Positions 7,972 through 16,429 of a stretch of 64,000 nucleotides of DNA are shown here, piece after piece. Under the pieces are notes generated by a model that saw nothing but the letters and a program-made list of their open reading frames with translations, ran no database searches and had not been told where the DNA came from. The DNA lies in the NCBI RefSeq assembly GCF_022524345.1, contig NZ_JAKWJU010000002.1, positions 2,108,001 through 2,172,000 on the forward strand, written 5' to 3'. This DNA is from Streptomyces marispadix. GTDB taxonomy: Bacteria; Actinomycetota; Actinomycetes; Streptomycetales; Streptomycetaceae. How positions within the stretch are numbered: the first letter of the stretch is position 1; each line of letters begins with the position of its first letter. A program made the translations under genes and the position numbers.

Positions 7972-8301
7972 TTAGTTCCCGGACCCTGAACGGCCGCCGT
8001 CCATGCCGTACTTCGCGTCGTGCTCGGCGTTCTGGTACTTGCCGTGCGCCTTCTTCGTCTTCGTGCCGAAGTCGTCGATCACATCGTGGATCACCCTGAT
8101 GATCTCCTCGATGTGCGACTTCATCTCCGTATGCGCGTTGTCGATGTCCGTCTGCTCCGCAAAGCCTTTGCCCAGCGCGTTCTTGGGGAGGAAGGTGTTG
8201 TACTGACTCTTGGTCACCGAATCACCCATGGCGGTCGTCACCCGACCGAGCTTGCGTACCGTCTCCTCTAGTTCACTGAGGTCGACTCGCATCTCACCCA
8301 C
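7972..8301 (-). CDS. Small helical ESX-like partner protein (109 aa)
   Basis: Close paralog of the protein at 767-1099: same N-terminal helix (MRVDLSELEETVRKLGR), same middle helix (HIEEIIRVIHDVIDDFG) and a C-terminal YQNAE export-type motif; no tryptophan. The GTG start at 8301 sits seven bases after GGGGAGG; an ATG three codons later is the alternative, and the longer frame to 8349 has no ribosome site. It is cotranscribed with the large WEG protein 21 bases downstream and probably the mycosin gene. The pairing of a W-less, YxxxE-bearing small protein with a WxG-bearing large one resembles the PE/PPE division of labour. Confidence 0.8.
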   Translation of the reverse strand: MGEMRVDLSELEETVRKLGRVTTAMGDSVTKSQYNTFLPKNALGKGFAEQTDIDNAHTEMKSHIEEIIRVIHDVIDDFGTKTKKAHGKYQNAEHDAKYGMDGGRSGSGN

Positions 8302-8684
8302 GACTGCGCCTCCCCGTTCCGTCTCCGTCATGCGGCCTGGCCGCTCCACCCTGCGCTTTGCAGGTGTGTGTAGGCCGTTCCAGCCGCAGCGGGCGAACAG
8401 CCGTACACCATGGTGCCTTACGCGCGTATCAGGTACACCCTAGTAAGTGCCACTGACAGTCTGTCATCGGTCCACCATGACCAGCGGGCCCTTCCACGGA
8501 ATCCGGCCGACGGGACCGGTTGTGCCCGCACCGTGCGCGTATCCGCCCGTGAGCGCCGAAGCGGATGCCCCGGCACCGGAGAGCAAAGGGCGCAAATGCC
8601 GTATGCCGGTGCCCAGCCGTACGGGATCAGCGATACCGGATCGTGATGCGGACAGGGAGCAATCGATGACAACCGCTCCGCCCC
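8302..8684. other. Intergenic region upstream of the right ESX-like pair
   Basis: 383 bases with no gene. It contains the promoter at 8437-8467 and the distal block at about 8590-8655 that matches 1366-1432. The block is bounded by the stop of the hydroxylase subunit gene at 8685, so the duplicated segment begins close to that gene's end. Confidence 0.55.
8437..8467 (-). promoter_or_regulatory. Promoter of the right ESX-like pair
   Basis: Minus strand: -35 ATGACA (8462-8467), 19-base spacer, -10 TAGGGT (8437-8442). The -10, spacing and spacer core CTGTCAGTGG are shared with 1217-1247, whereas the DNA between promoter and gene has diverged, so this element is conserved more than its surroundings. 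Predicted 5' UTR about 130 bases. Confidence 0.6.
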
Positions 8685-11015
8685 TCAGCCCCCCACCGCC
8701 GTCTGCGGCCGGATCGGCAGCCGGTTGACCGGCATGCCCGTGGCCGCACGTACCGCCGCCGCGACCGCCGCAGGGGACGTGACCACCGGGACCGCCGAGG
8801 CGGCCTTCGCGCCGAAGGGCGCCACCACGTCCTGTTCCTCGATGAGTTGGACGATGCGGATGTCCGGCGCGTCCAGTGCCGTCGGCAGGGCATAGCCCGT
8901 GAAGTCCGGCTGGCGCACCACCCCGCGGTTGATGCGCAGGTGTTCGGTGAGGGCCGCGCCCACGCCCTGGGTGACGCCCGCCTCGATACGGGCGTTGAGC
9001 TGACGCGGATTCAGTACGCGGCCGACGTCCTGCGCGATGGCCATCTCCACCACGCGGATGGAGCCGAGCTCGACGTCCACGTCCACGACGGCGCGTACGG
9101 CGGCGAAGGCCAGCCCCACGAAGGCGTCGCCCTGCCCCGTCTCGTCCAGCGGCTCCGTCGGATGGGGCCTGCACTGGGCGGTGGCCCACAACTCCTTGTC
9201 CTCCAGGGCCTCCACGACCGTCGTGGACAGCACCCCGTCGTAGGAGGTGATCTTCCCGTCGGCGATCGTCAGCAGCTCCGTCGACATCCCGAACTTCGCC
9301 GCCAGCGGCTGGAGAAGCTGCGTGCGCACCATCTTCGCCGCACGTTCGACCGCGCCGCCCGACACCCATGTGTGCCTGCTGTGCGCGCCCGGGCCCGCGG
9401 GCGGCTGGTCCGTGTCGACGGGGGCGACGTGCACCTCGTCGATGCCGAGGGTCTCCTGGACGATCTGGCGGGCGAGCGTCGTGAAGCCCTGGCCGGTCTC
9501 CACCGCGGCGCACATCACCGTCGCCACGGGCCCGTTGACCTTCACGGTGGCCGTGGAGACCTCGTCGGCGCCCTCCGCGCCGAGCATGTGCACCATGCCG
9601 AGCGCGTAGCCGACTCCGCGGCGCACGGCGCCCGGTTCGCCCGCGCCCTCGGGTCCGCCGGGGAGCAGCCAGTCGCGTTCGGGGCTGTCCTTGGGCAGGG
9701 CGGGCAGCGGCGTCTCCCTTACGGCGCGCAGCAGTTCGGCGACGGGCGCGGGGCAGGTGACGGTCTGGCCGATGGGCAGCAGGTCGCCGGTGGCGAGGAC
9801 GTTGCGCATGCGCAGGTCGGCCGGGTCCATGCGCAACTGGGCGGCCAGCTTGTCCATCTGGCCTTCGTAGGCGGCGCAGACCTGCATGGCGCCCTCTCCG
9901 CGCACATGCCCGGAGGGCGGGTTGTTCGTGCGTACGGCCCAGCCGTCGATCGTCGCGTGCGGTACGACGTATGGGCCTGCGGCGAAGGAGACGGCGGCGG
10001 CGAGAGCGTCGGCGGTGGTGTCGGCGTAGGCGCCGGCGTCGAGGAGGATCTGGGCCTCCACCCTCAGCAACCGGCCCTCGCTGTCGGCGTGATGGCGGTA
10101 GCGCAGCAGCGTCGGGTGGCGGTGTGCGTGGCCGAGGAAGGACTCCTCGCGGGTCGCGGCGATCTTCACGGGGCTGCCGGTCTTCATCGCCAGCAGGCCC
10201 AGCGGCACCTGGAGTCCGGTGTCCTCACGGTCGCCCATCGCACCGGGCACCCCGGTGACGACGATCTTGACCTGCTCGGGCGGCAGCCCGAAGCAGGCCG
10301 CGGCGAGATCGCGGTCGGTGTGCGGGTCTGTGGAGGCGGTGTAGATCTCGACGCCGCCGTCGGGGCGCGGCACGGCCAGGCCCGCCTCGGCGCCGATGGG
10401 CGCGGGGTCCTGGCGTCCGATGCGGTAGAGGCCCTCGACGACGATGTCGCCGGTGACGTCCTGGTCGCCGAAGCGCAGCGGGATGTGGCGGATCAAGTTG
10501 CCGTCGGGGTGCAGCGGTTCGGCCTCGAAGGACTTCTCCGGGTCGGTGACCGCCTCCAGCGGCTCGTACTCGACGGCGATGGCCGCCGCCGCGAGCCGCG
10601 CGGTGTCGGGGTGGTCGGCGGCGACGGCGGCGATGGGCTCCCCGTAGTAGCGCACCACGTCGCGTGCGAAGGCGGGCTGGTCGGCGACCTTGCGGCCGTG
10701 ACCGGCGTCGCCCGGCACGTCCTCGTGGGTGACGACGGCGTGCACGCCGGAGAGGGCCGCGGCCGGTTCGGTGTCTATCGAGACGATGCGGGCGTGCGGG
10801 TGCGGCGAGCGCAGGACGGCCGCCCACAGCAGGCCCTCCGCCCACAGGTCCGCGGCGTAGGGGAAGGTGCCCTCGGCCTTGGCGGGGGCGTCGGCGGAGG
10901 GAAGGGACGCGCCGATCCCATGGGTCACGGGGCCGCCGGCGGAGCCCTCCGGCAGCGGCGTGCCCTGCGCCGGGGTCGCTGTGACGGCACCGGGGCCGTC
11001 GGCCGTGCTGGTCAT
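8685..11015 (-). CDS. Xanthine dehydrogenase-family molybdopterin-binding subunit with altered active site (776 aa)
   Basis: Full-length catalytic subunit of the molybdo-hydroxylase (xanthine oxidase/CO dehydrogenase) family: the N-terminal a/b hammerhead domain (about 45-160) begins at DAPAKAEGTFPYAADL, and the molybdopterin-binding domains follow. Three active-site landmarks can be compared. RGEGAMQ (372-378) keeps the RGxGxxQ pattern. The usual Gly-rich GGGFGGK segment is replaced by VPGAMGDRED (256-265). The C-terminal GAKGVGE, whose Glu is the catalytic base in xanthine dehydrogenase and CoxL, reads GAKAASA (735-741), putting Ala in place of Glu. Last gene of the operon with the Fe-S and FAD subunits. 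The substrate is unknown and classical purine hydroxylation is doubtful. Confidence 0.85.
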   Translation of the reverse strand: MTSTADGPGAVTATPAQGTPLPEGSAGGPVTHGIGASLPSADAPAKAEGTFPYAADLWAEGLLWAAVLRSPHPHARIVSIDTEPAAALSGVHAVVTHEDVPGDAGHGRKVADQPAFARDVVRYYGEPIAAVAADHPDTARLAAAAIAVEYEPLEAVTDPEKSFEAEPLHPDGNLIRHIPLRFGDQDVTGDIVVEGLYRIGRQDPAPIGAEAGLAVPRPDGGVEIYTASTDPHTDRDLAAACFGLPPEQVKIVVTGVPGAMGDREDTGLQVPLGLLAMKTGSPVKIAATREESFLGHAHRHPTLLRYRHHADSEGRLLRVEAQILLDAGAYADTTADALAAAVSFAAGPYVVPHATIDGWAVRTNNPPSGHVRGEGAMQVCAAYEGQMDKLAAQLRMDPADLRMRNVLATGDLLPIGQTVTCPAPVAELLRAVRETPLPALPKDSPERDWLLPGGPEGAGEPGAVRRGVGYALGMVHMLGAEGADEVSTATVKVNGPVATVMCAAVETGQGFTTLARQIVQETLGIDEVHVAPVDTDQPPAGPGAHSRHTWVSGGAVERAAKMVRTQLLQPLAAKFGMSTELLTIADGKITSYDGVLSTTVVEALEDKELWATAQCRPHPTEPLDETGQGDAFVGLAFAAVRAVVDVDVELGSIRVVEMAIAQDVGRVLNPRQLNARIEAGVTQGVGAALTEHLRINRGVVRQPDFTGYALPTALDAPDIRIVQLIEEQDVVAPFGAKAASAVPVVTSPAAVAAAVRAATGMPVNRLPIRPQTAVGG

Positions 11016-11223
11016 GCCGCTGCTGCCTTTCCGCGTCGTCCCTGCACGCGGTGATCCTGCTGCTCTACTCGTACGTCGACGGCTGCGCCCGGGGCCGCGG
11101 TTGCACTCCGCCTTACGGCCGTGAGTGGCTCCGGTGCCGCGGGCGCGGCGGAATCGCGGTGGGCGGCCTTCGCGAGGACGGCCGCCGGTGCGTTCCCGTG
11201 CCCGGCCGGTGTGGTCGCGAGTC

Positions 11224-13305
11224 TCATGCGCCGCCTCCTCCCGGGTACTGCGCGCCGCCGCCGTGGGTGGGCTGGTGCGGGATCTGCGCGGACGCCTCCG
11301 CCAACTCCCGTTCGTACGCCTCCGCTTCGGCCTCCGCCTCGGCCTCCTCGCGGGCGGCCTGCTCTGCGCGTTCGGTCACGACCGTACGTACGGCGTCGAG
11401 CACGCCGCGGTAGCCGGAGCAGCGGCACAGGTTGCCGCAGATCGCCTTGCGGGTCTCCAGCTCGCTGGGCGCGTGGTTGCCCTCCAGCAGGTCGTGGACC
11501 GTCATCGCGAGCCCGGGTACGCAGAAGCCGCACTGCACGGCGCCCGACTCGGTGAGCGCGCGCTGCACGTCGGAGGGGACGCCGTCGACGGCGAGGCCCT
11601 CGACCGTGCGGATCTCGCTGCCTGCCGCCGTGGCCGCCGGTACGAGGCAGGAGGCGACGAGACGCCCGTCGACCTGTACGGAGCACGCACCGCACTCGCC
11701 CTGGGAGCAGCCGTCCTTGGCGCCCGCGAGGCCGAGGCGCTCACGGAGCACGTAGAGGAGGGACTCGCCGATCCAGGCGTCGGTGACGGGGCGGTCGACG
11801 CCGTTGACGTGCAACACGTAGGAGACGTGGGGGTGTTCGCCGCCGAGTTCGGGGGCGAGTTCCAGGGGCGGTTCCTCGGAGACCTCCGCGTCGGTGGCGG
11901 TCTCGCCTTCGTCGTGCTGCACGGGCCCGGCGGCCGTTTCGCGGGTCGCCGCGGGCTGGGCCTGTGCCGTGGTCGGGCCGGGGGCTTCGGTTTCGGCACC
12001 TGCCATGTGCGGTGCGCCGGGGTCGTCCCCGGCTCGCGAGTCGTCCTCGACTCGGGGGACGTCCGCGGCTCCGGTTCCGCTGTCGGTTCCGGACTCGTCG
12101 CCGGTGTCCGTCTGCGGCTCCGTCGACGGGCTCTGCGCGGTGGTGGCGGGGCCCGACGACGGCGTGAACGGCAGGCCGGAACGGACCGTTCCCATGGGCC
12201 GTGCCTCGGGCTCGCCCGTGTCTCCCGAACTGCCGCTGTCCGCGCCGCTCTCGCCGCCCGGCTCCCGAGCGCCGGACGCCGGTGCCTCGTCGCTCTCGTG
12301 CTGCCGGTCCGCGTATGCGTCGGCGACGTCGCCGCCCGAGGAGTCCGTGGCGGGACCCGGAGGCGCGTCATGACCGTCGAACGGCGCCTGGTGACCGTCG
12401 AAGGGCACCTGGCGTCGGGCGTGCGCCTCCGCTTCGGCTTCCTGGTAGTGCGCGCTCGCGGGGCTCGACGGGCCCGCCGGACGGGCCTGTTGGGCGGTGG
12501 CCTGCTGCGGCGCCGTCATGCCGCCCGGCCGCGTGGCGCTTCCTATCGCTTCCGCTTCCTCCGCCTCGCCCGCGCCCGCGCCGCCGCCCGCGCCGAGCGG
12601 GCGCCGCGTACGTGCCTCGTGCGAACCGGCGAGCGCCGCTGCGGCGCCCTGGCCCGTGGGGCCGCCCTGCCCGCCGTGGCCGCTCTGGTCGCCGAACGCC
12701 GAGGGCCCGCCGGGCTGTTGGCCCTGCTGCTGCGAGTGCTGCTCGTACTGCCCGGCGTGCTGTCCGCCGTACTGCTGCCCGTAGGAGGCGGGGTCCTCGC
12801 CGAACGGCATCGCCCACTGCCCGGTGGACGCGGCCCCGGTCTCCGGAGGCGGCGGCACTGCCTGCCCGCCGGGCTGCTGGCCCGCGACCTCGGCCGGGTC
12901 CAGCGGGGGCGGCGTGTACCCGCCCTGCCCCGTGCCGGGCGCGGCCAGCGGCCCCCACGCCTCGACCCCGGCCCCGGGCGGCGGCAGCGGCCCCGCCGGC
13001 AGCTGTACGAAGGCGGTGGCGTCCTGGTCGGATTCGCCGCCCCAGCCCTCCTGCGGATACGAACCGTCCTGCGGATAGGACGGGTACGACTGCTGCTGCG
13101 GCCCCCCGCGTCGCTGGGCCTGCCGCTGCTGCTCGCCGTAGTCCTGGTACTCCCCGTAGTCCTGGTAGTCGCCGTACTCCGGGTATTCGCCGTAGCCGTA
13201 GTCGGGGTGCTCGCCGTACCCGCCGCCGTAGGCGTCCGCGTAACCCTGCCCGTGCCCGTACCCCTCGCCCTGCGAGTTGGGGTCGTGCGGGCTGCCGTTG
13301 CTCAT
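11224..13305 (-). CDS. [2Fe-2S] subunit of a molybdo-hydroxylase with a ~490-residue low-complexity N-terminus (693 aa)
   Basis: Only the C-terminal ~200 residues match the family: a plant-type ferredoxin domain (CSQGECGAC and a fourth Cys in ASCLVP) followed by the helical second-cluster domain (QCGFC and CGNLCRC), together providing all eight cysteine ligands; family members are usually ~150-200 residues. Residues 1-492 are low complexity: first Gly/Tyr/Glu/Gln-rich with GEYPEYGDYQDYG-like repeats, then Pro/Gly/Gln-rich, then acidic Ser/Thr/Glu/Pro-rich. The frame is open and shows normal GC third-position bias, so the extension is probably real. An Ala/Glu helix and Gly-rich tail follow the domain. 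Start at 13305 overlaps the FAD gene stop by four bases; 208 bases separate it from the catalytic subunit gene. Confidence 0.85.
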   Translation of the reverse strand: MSNGSPHDPNSQGEGYGHGQGYADAYGGGYGEHPDYGYGEYPEYGDYQDYGEYQDYGEQQRQAQRRGGPQQQSYPSYPQDGSYPQEGWGGESDQDATAFVQLPAGPLPPPGAGVEAWGPLAAPGTGQGGYTPPPLDPAEVAGQQPGGQAVPPPPETGAASTGQWAMPFGEDPASYGQQYGGQHAGQYEQHSQQQGQQPGGPSAFGDQSGHGGQGGPTGQGAAAALAGSHEARTRRPLGAGGGAGAGEAEEAEAIGSATRPGGMTAPQQATAQQARPAGPSSPASAHYQEAEAEAHARRQVPFDGHQAPFDGHDAPPGPATDSSGGDVADAYADRQHESDEAPASGAREPGGESGADSGSSGDTGEPEARPMGTVRSGLPFTPSSGPATTAQSPSTEPQTDTGDESGTDSGTGAADVPRVEDDSRAGDDPGAPHMAGAETEAPGPTTAQAQPAATRETAAGPVQHDEGETATDAEVSEEPPLELAPELGGEHPHVSYVLHVNGVDRPVTDAWIGESLLYVLRERLGLAGAKDGCSQGECGACSVQVDGRLVASCLVPAATAAGSEIRTVEGLAVDGVPSDVQRALTESGAVQCGFCVPGLAMTVHDLLEGNHAPSELETRKAICGNLCRCSGYRGVLDAVRTVVTERAEQAAREEAEAEAEAEAYERELAEASAQIPHQPTHGGGAQYPGGGGA

Positions 13306-14216
13306 GCGAGCGCCCTCCCGAGTCCTCGGCGGGCCAGTGTCGCCACCGTACGCCGCAAGTGGAAGGCCGCGGGCGGAAGTGCGGGTGCCTCTCCGCCGTC
13401 CTCGGCGGGGGCGGGGTCGGGGATGCAGGCCATCGCGACGTAGTCGCCGAACGCGGCCAGGGCCTCGGGGGCGAGACCGCGCTGCCCGTCCCAGTCGATC
13501 AGCGACGCGATCCAGCGCTCCGCCTCCAGCGGGCGCAGCGGCATCGGCGCCACCGCGCCGACCGCGCAGCGCACCCCGCGCTGCACGGGGTCGAGCACGA
13601 CGGCGACGGAGGCCATGGCGCGGCCGGGCCCGGTGCGCCCCGTGGCCTTCAGGAAGGTCTGCGGCGCGTGCAGCAGCGGCACTCGTACGTGTCCTACGAC
13701 CTCGCTGGGCCGCAGCATGTCCACGTTGGCCAGCAGATGGCTCACCGGGATCTCCCGGCGTGCGCCTTCGGGTCCCGCGACCACGAGTGTGGCCTCCAGG
13801 GCGGCCAGCACCGGCAGGGTGTCGCCGGTCGGGTGGGCGCTGACGACGTTGCCTCCGAGCGTTCCGGCGTTGCGGATCTGCGGCGGTCCCGCGGCTCGCG
13901 CACTGGCGGCGAGCGCGGGGATCAGCGCGGAGAAGTCGGGGCGTCCCATGCGGGCGTGGGTGAGGCCGGCGCCGAGCAGCGCCTCGCCGTCCAGGTACTG
14001 CCAGCCGCGGATCTCGCTGATGCGCCCCAGGCCCACGAGCGCCGCGGGCCGCAGATGCCCTGCGTTGACCCCGGTCATCAGGTCCGTGCCGCCCGCTACG
14101 GGCACCGCCGCGGGCACCGCCTGGAGCGCGGCCACGGCCTCGTCGAGTGTGGTGGGCAGCATGACCGACGGCACAGCCTGTGGCGCATGTTGTTCATGCT
14201 GTGCTTGCGTGCTCAA
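13302..14216 (-). CDS. FAD-binding subunit of a molybdo-hydroxylase (304 aa)
   Basis: CoxM/XdhB-type flavoprotein subunit: MLPTTLDEAVAAL opens the PCMH FAD-binding fold, with VAGGTDLM as the first FAD loop and IRNAGTLGGNVVSAHPTGD as the second; a C-terminal CO dehydrogenase flavoprotein domain follows (PFL-type strand FLKATGRTGPGRAMASVAVVL). It passes electrons from the Fe-S subunit to an acceptor. The start is uncertain: TTG at 14216 has AAGGGG eight bases upstream and is preferred; ATG at 14162 would give the usual 286 residues; the open frame reaches 14426. The stop overlaps the Fe-S subunit start (ATGA), so the operon order is FAD, Fe-S, molybdenum subunit. Confidence 0.85.
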   Translation of the reverse strand: MSTQAQHEQHAPQAVPSVMLPTTLDEAVAALQAVPAAVPVAGGTDLMTGVNAGHLRPAALVGLGRISEIRGWQYLDGEALLGAGLTHARMGRPDFSALIPALAASARAAGPPQIRNAGTLGGNVVSAHPTGDTLPVLAALEATLVVAGPEGARREIPVSHLLANVDMLRPSEVVGHVRVPLLHAPQTFLKATGRTGPGRAMASVAVVLDPVQRGVRCAVGAVAPMPLRPLEAERWIASLIDWDGQRGLAPEALAAFGDYVAMACIPDPAPAEDGGEAPALPPAAFHLRRTVATLARRGLGRALA

Positions 14217-14590
14217 TCCAGCCGCCCCTTCCCCGGTCGACCCGGCTGCCGTGCCCGTACGGTACGTGCTCACCGGCCGGACGAGGCAACTCTGGCACAT
14301 CTCGGCGGGCAGGCGGAGCGGGGGCCCGTTATGGGCCGATCCGTACGCTGACATCACCCTCGTCCCCTGTCCGGAGCGAGGACCGGTAATCCCCAGCTCA
14401 CACGGGCAAGCAGTGAATTGCCGCATGCTGGGAGCGTTGTGCGGATCACCGCTTCCGTGCGGACTTTCGTGCTACGAAGCCACGGCGGACGCCCCCCGGT
14501 TACGCGGCTGTTCACGCAGGCGGTCACGTGCCCGGTCATGAGGGCGCCCCCGCGGCGGTCACGAGGGTGTCCCCGCGTTCACGTGCGCGC

Positions 14591-16351
14591 TCACGAGGGG
14601 CCGCCCTCCGGTTCCCGCTCCCCCAGCTCGGGTTCCGGCCCGTCGAGCGGCCGTCCCGGGATGCCCGGCCGCCGCTGCCATGGACGGGGGCCACCGGGCG
14701 GACGGTAGGCCACGCCCAGCGCGTCCAGCCGTGCGTAGTGCGCGTCCGTCATGCGCCGCCGGAAGTCCTCGAAGTCCCGCCCGCCGGGCCCGGGTCGAGG
14801 CGACCAGACCGTCTCGGCGAACGCGGCGAGACGGGGAAAGGTCTGGTAGTCGACGCGCCGCTGGTCCTCGGTGCACTCGGTCCACATGTTGGCCTGGGCG
14901 CCCAGCACATGACGTTCCTGCGAAGTTCCCGCCAACTCCGGGGGCACCGGCTCGAATTCGTAGACGTCCCGCAGGGTGCGCACACGGCCGACCGGCACGG
15001 GCTCGCCGCTGCCGCCGTGCTGCCGGTGGTCCAGGTACACCTGATCCTCGGGGCACATCACAACGTCGTGGCCCGCGCGTGCCGCCGCGATCCCGCCGCT
15101 CCGGCCGCGCCAGGAGGAGACGGCGGCGCCCTCGGCGAGGCCGCCTTCGAGGATCTCGTCCCAGCCGATGAGACGGCGCCCCCGCGCGGTCAGCCAGCGG
15201 TCGAAGTGCCTTGTGAACCAGGCCTGGAGACCGTCCTCGCCGTCCAGCCCCAGCTCCCTGATACGGGCCTGTGCCGCAGCAGAGGCACGCCACTGGTCCT
15301 TGGGGCACTCGTCGCCGCCCAGGTGCACGAAGCGGGACGGGAAGATCTCCAGCACCTCCTCCAGGACGCCCTCGTAGAAGCGCAGCACATGGTCGCCCGC
15401 GGCCAGCACGTTCGGGCTCACGCCCCAGTCGGTCCACACGTCCAGCGACCCGGTGTCGACGACGTCGGTGTTGCCGAGTTCGGGGTACGCGGCGATCGCG
15501 GCCTGCGAGTGCCCCGGTATGTCGATCTCCGGTACGACGGTGATGTGCCGCTCGGCGGCGTAGGCGACGATCTCCCGCAGATCGTCCTGGGTGTAGAAGC
15601 CGCCGTGCGCACGCTCGTCCCACAGCGGCGCGTCCGGGCCGCCGCCGTCGACGCCACCGGTGCCGGGCCCGCCGCGATGGCCGACCCGGGTGCGGGCACG
15701 GGTGGCTCCCACCCCGGTCAGCCGTGGGTGGCGGCGGATCTCCACGCGCCAGCCCTGGTCGTCGGTGAGATGCAGATGCAGGACGTTGAGCTTGTGCGCC
15801 GCGAGGAGGTCCACGGTGCGCAGTACGCCGTCCTTCGGCATGAAGTGCCGTGCCACGTCGAGGAGATGGCCCCGCCAGGCGAAGCGGGGCGCGTCCTCGA
15901 TGTGTACGGCGGGGACGGTCCAGGTCTCCCGCGCCGTGGTACGCGCACGCCGGTACGCGGCGGGCCCGAGCAGTTGCCGCAGCGTCTGCGTGCCCCAGAA
16001 GACGCCCGCGGGATCGCCGCCGGTGATGCGCAACGTGCCCTGCCCGGCTCGTAGTTCGTAGCCCTCCGGGCCCAGCCGCGCCGCGACGGTCTCGTCCGTA
16101 CGCAGCACGAGCACCGTCCGGCCGGGGTCACGGCCGGGGTCTGCGTGCCCGCCGTGCGGCGGCAGCAGCGGCAGGCCCATGGCCGGTGTGAGGCAGGCAC
16201 GCAGCCAGCACGCGGTGGCGGACGTGCCGGGCCCGGCGTCGAGCGCCGTGTCCGGACCGACGACGAAGTCCCCTGCGTCTCGGCCCTGTTGGGGCCCGGC
16301 CGTCACGGAACGGGGCGCGGGCACGAGACTCCTGTGCGGCTCGTACGGCAC
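14591..16351 (-). CDS. Beta-N-acetylhexosaminidase, GH20 (586 aa)
   Basis: Glycoside hydrolase family 20: an N-terminal GH20b alpha/beta domain (to about residue 150) and a TIM barrel starting at APRFAWRGHLLDVARHFMP, with LHLHLTDDQGWR, VVPEIDIPGHSQA and the catalytic Asp-Glu pair in HLGGDECPK; substrate-binding tryptophans occur in AVSSWRG and QANMWTE. It releases terminal GlcNAc/GalNAc from chitooligosaccharides or glycans. No signal peptide is seen, so it is probably cytoplasmic and acts on imported disaccharides, matching its position 78 bases after the sugar permease. GTG at 16351 is chosen for GAGAGG eight bases upstream; GTG 16360/ATG 16357 are alternatives. A disordered, acidic C-terminus ends the protein. 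Confidence 0.9.
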   Translation of the reverse strand: MPYEPHRSLVPAPRSVTAGPQQGRDAGDFVVGPDTALDAGPGTSATACWLRACLTPAMGLPLLPPHGGHADPGRDPGRTVLVLRTDETVAARLGPEGYELRAGQGTLRITGGDPAGVFWGTQTLRQLLGPAAYRRARTTARETWTVPAVHIEDAPRFAWRGHLLDVARHFMPKDGVLRTVDLLAAHKLNVLHLHLTDDQGWRVEIRRHPRLTGVGATRARTRVGHRGGPGTGGVDGGGPDAPLWDERAHGGFYTQDDLREIVAYAAERHITVVPEIDIPGHSQAAIAAYPELGNTDVVDTGSLDVWTDWGVSPNVLAAGDHVLRFYEGVLEEVLEIFPSRFVHLGGDECPKDQWRASAAAQARIRELGLDGEDGLQAWFTRHFDRWLTARGRRLIGWDEILEGGLAEGAAVSSWRGRSGGIAAARAGHDVVMCPEDQVYLDHRQHGGSGEPVPVGRVRTLRDVYEFEPVPPELAGTSQERHVLGAQANMWTECTEDQRRVDYQTFPRLAAFAETVWSPRPGPGGRDFEDFRRRMTDAHYARLDALGVAYRPPGGPRPWQRRPGIPGRPLDGPEPELGEREPEGGPS

Positions 16352-16429
16352 TCGCATCACCTCTCACTCGCGGGGCGGTCCGGTCGCTCGCGGGCGGTCC
16401 GGTCGCTCGCGGGCGGTCCGGGGCAGCCG

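Noticed and set aside
8847..11054. 735-codon plus-strand frame opposite the molybdenum subunit
   Set aside because: Antisense shadow of a well-supported gene; His/Arg/Val/Gly-rich product caused by high GC.
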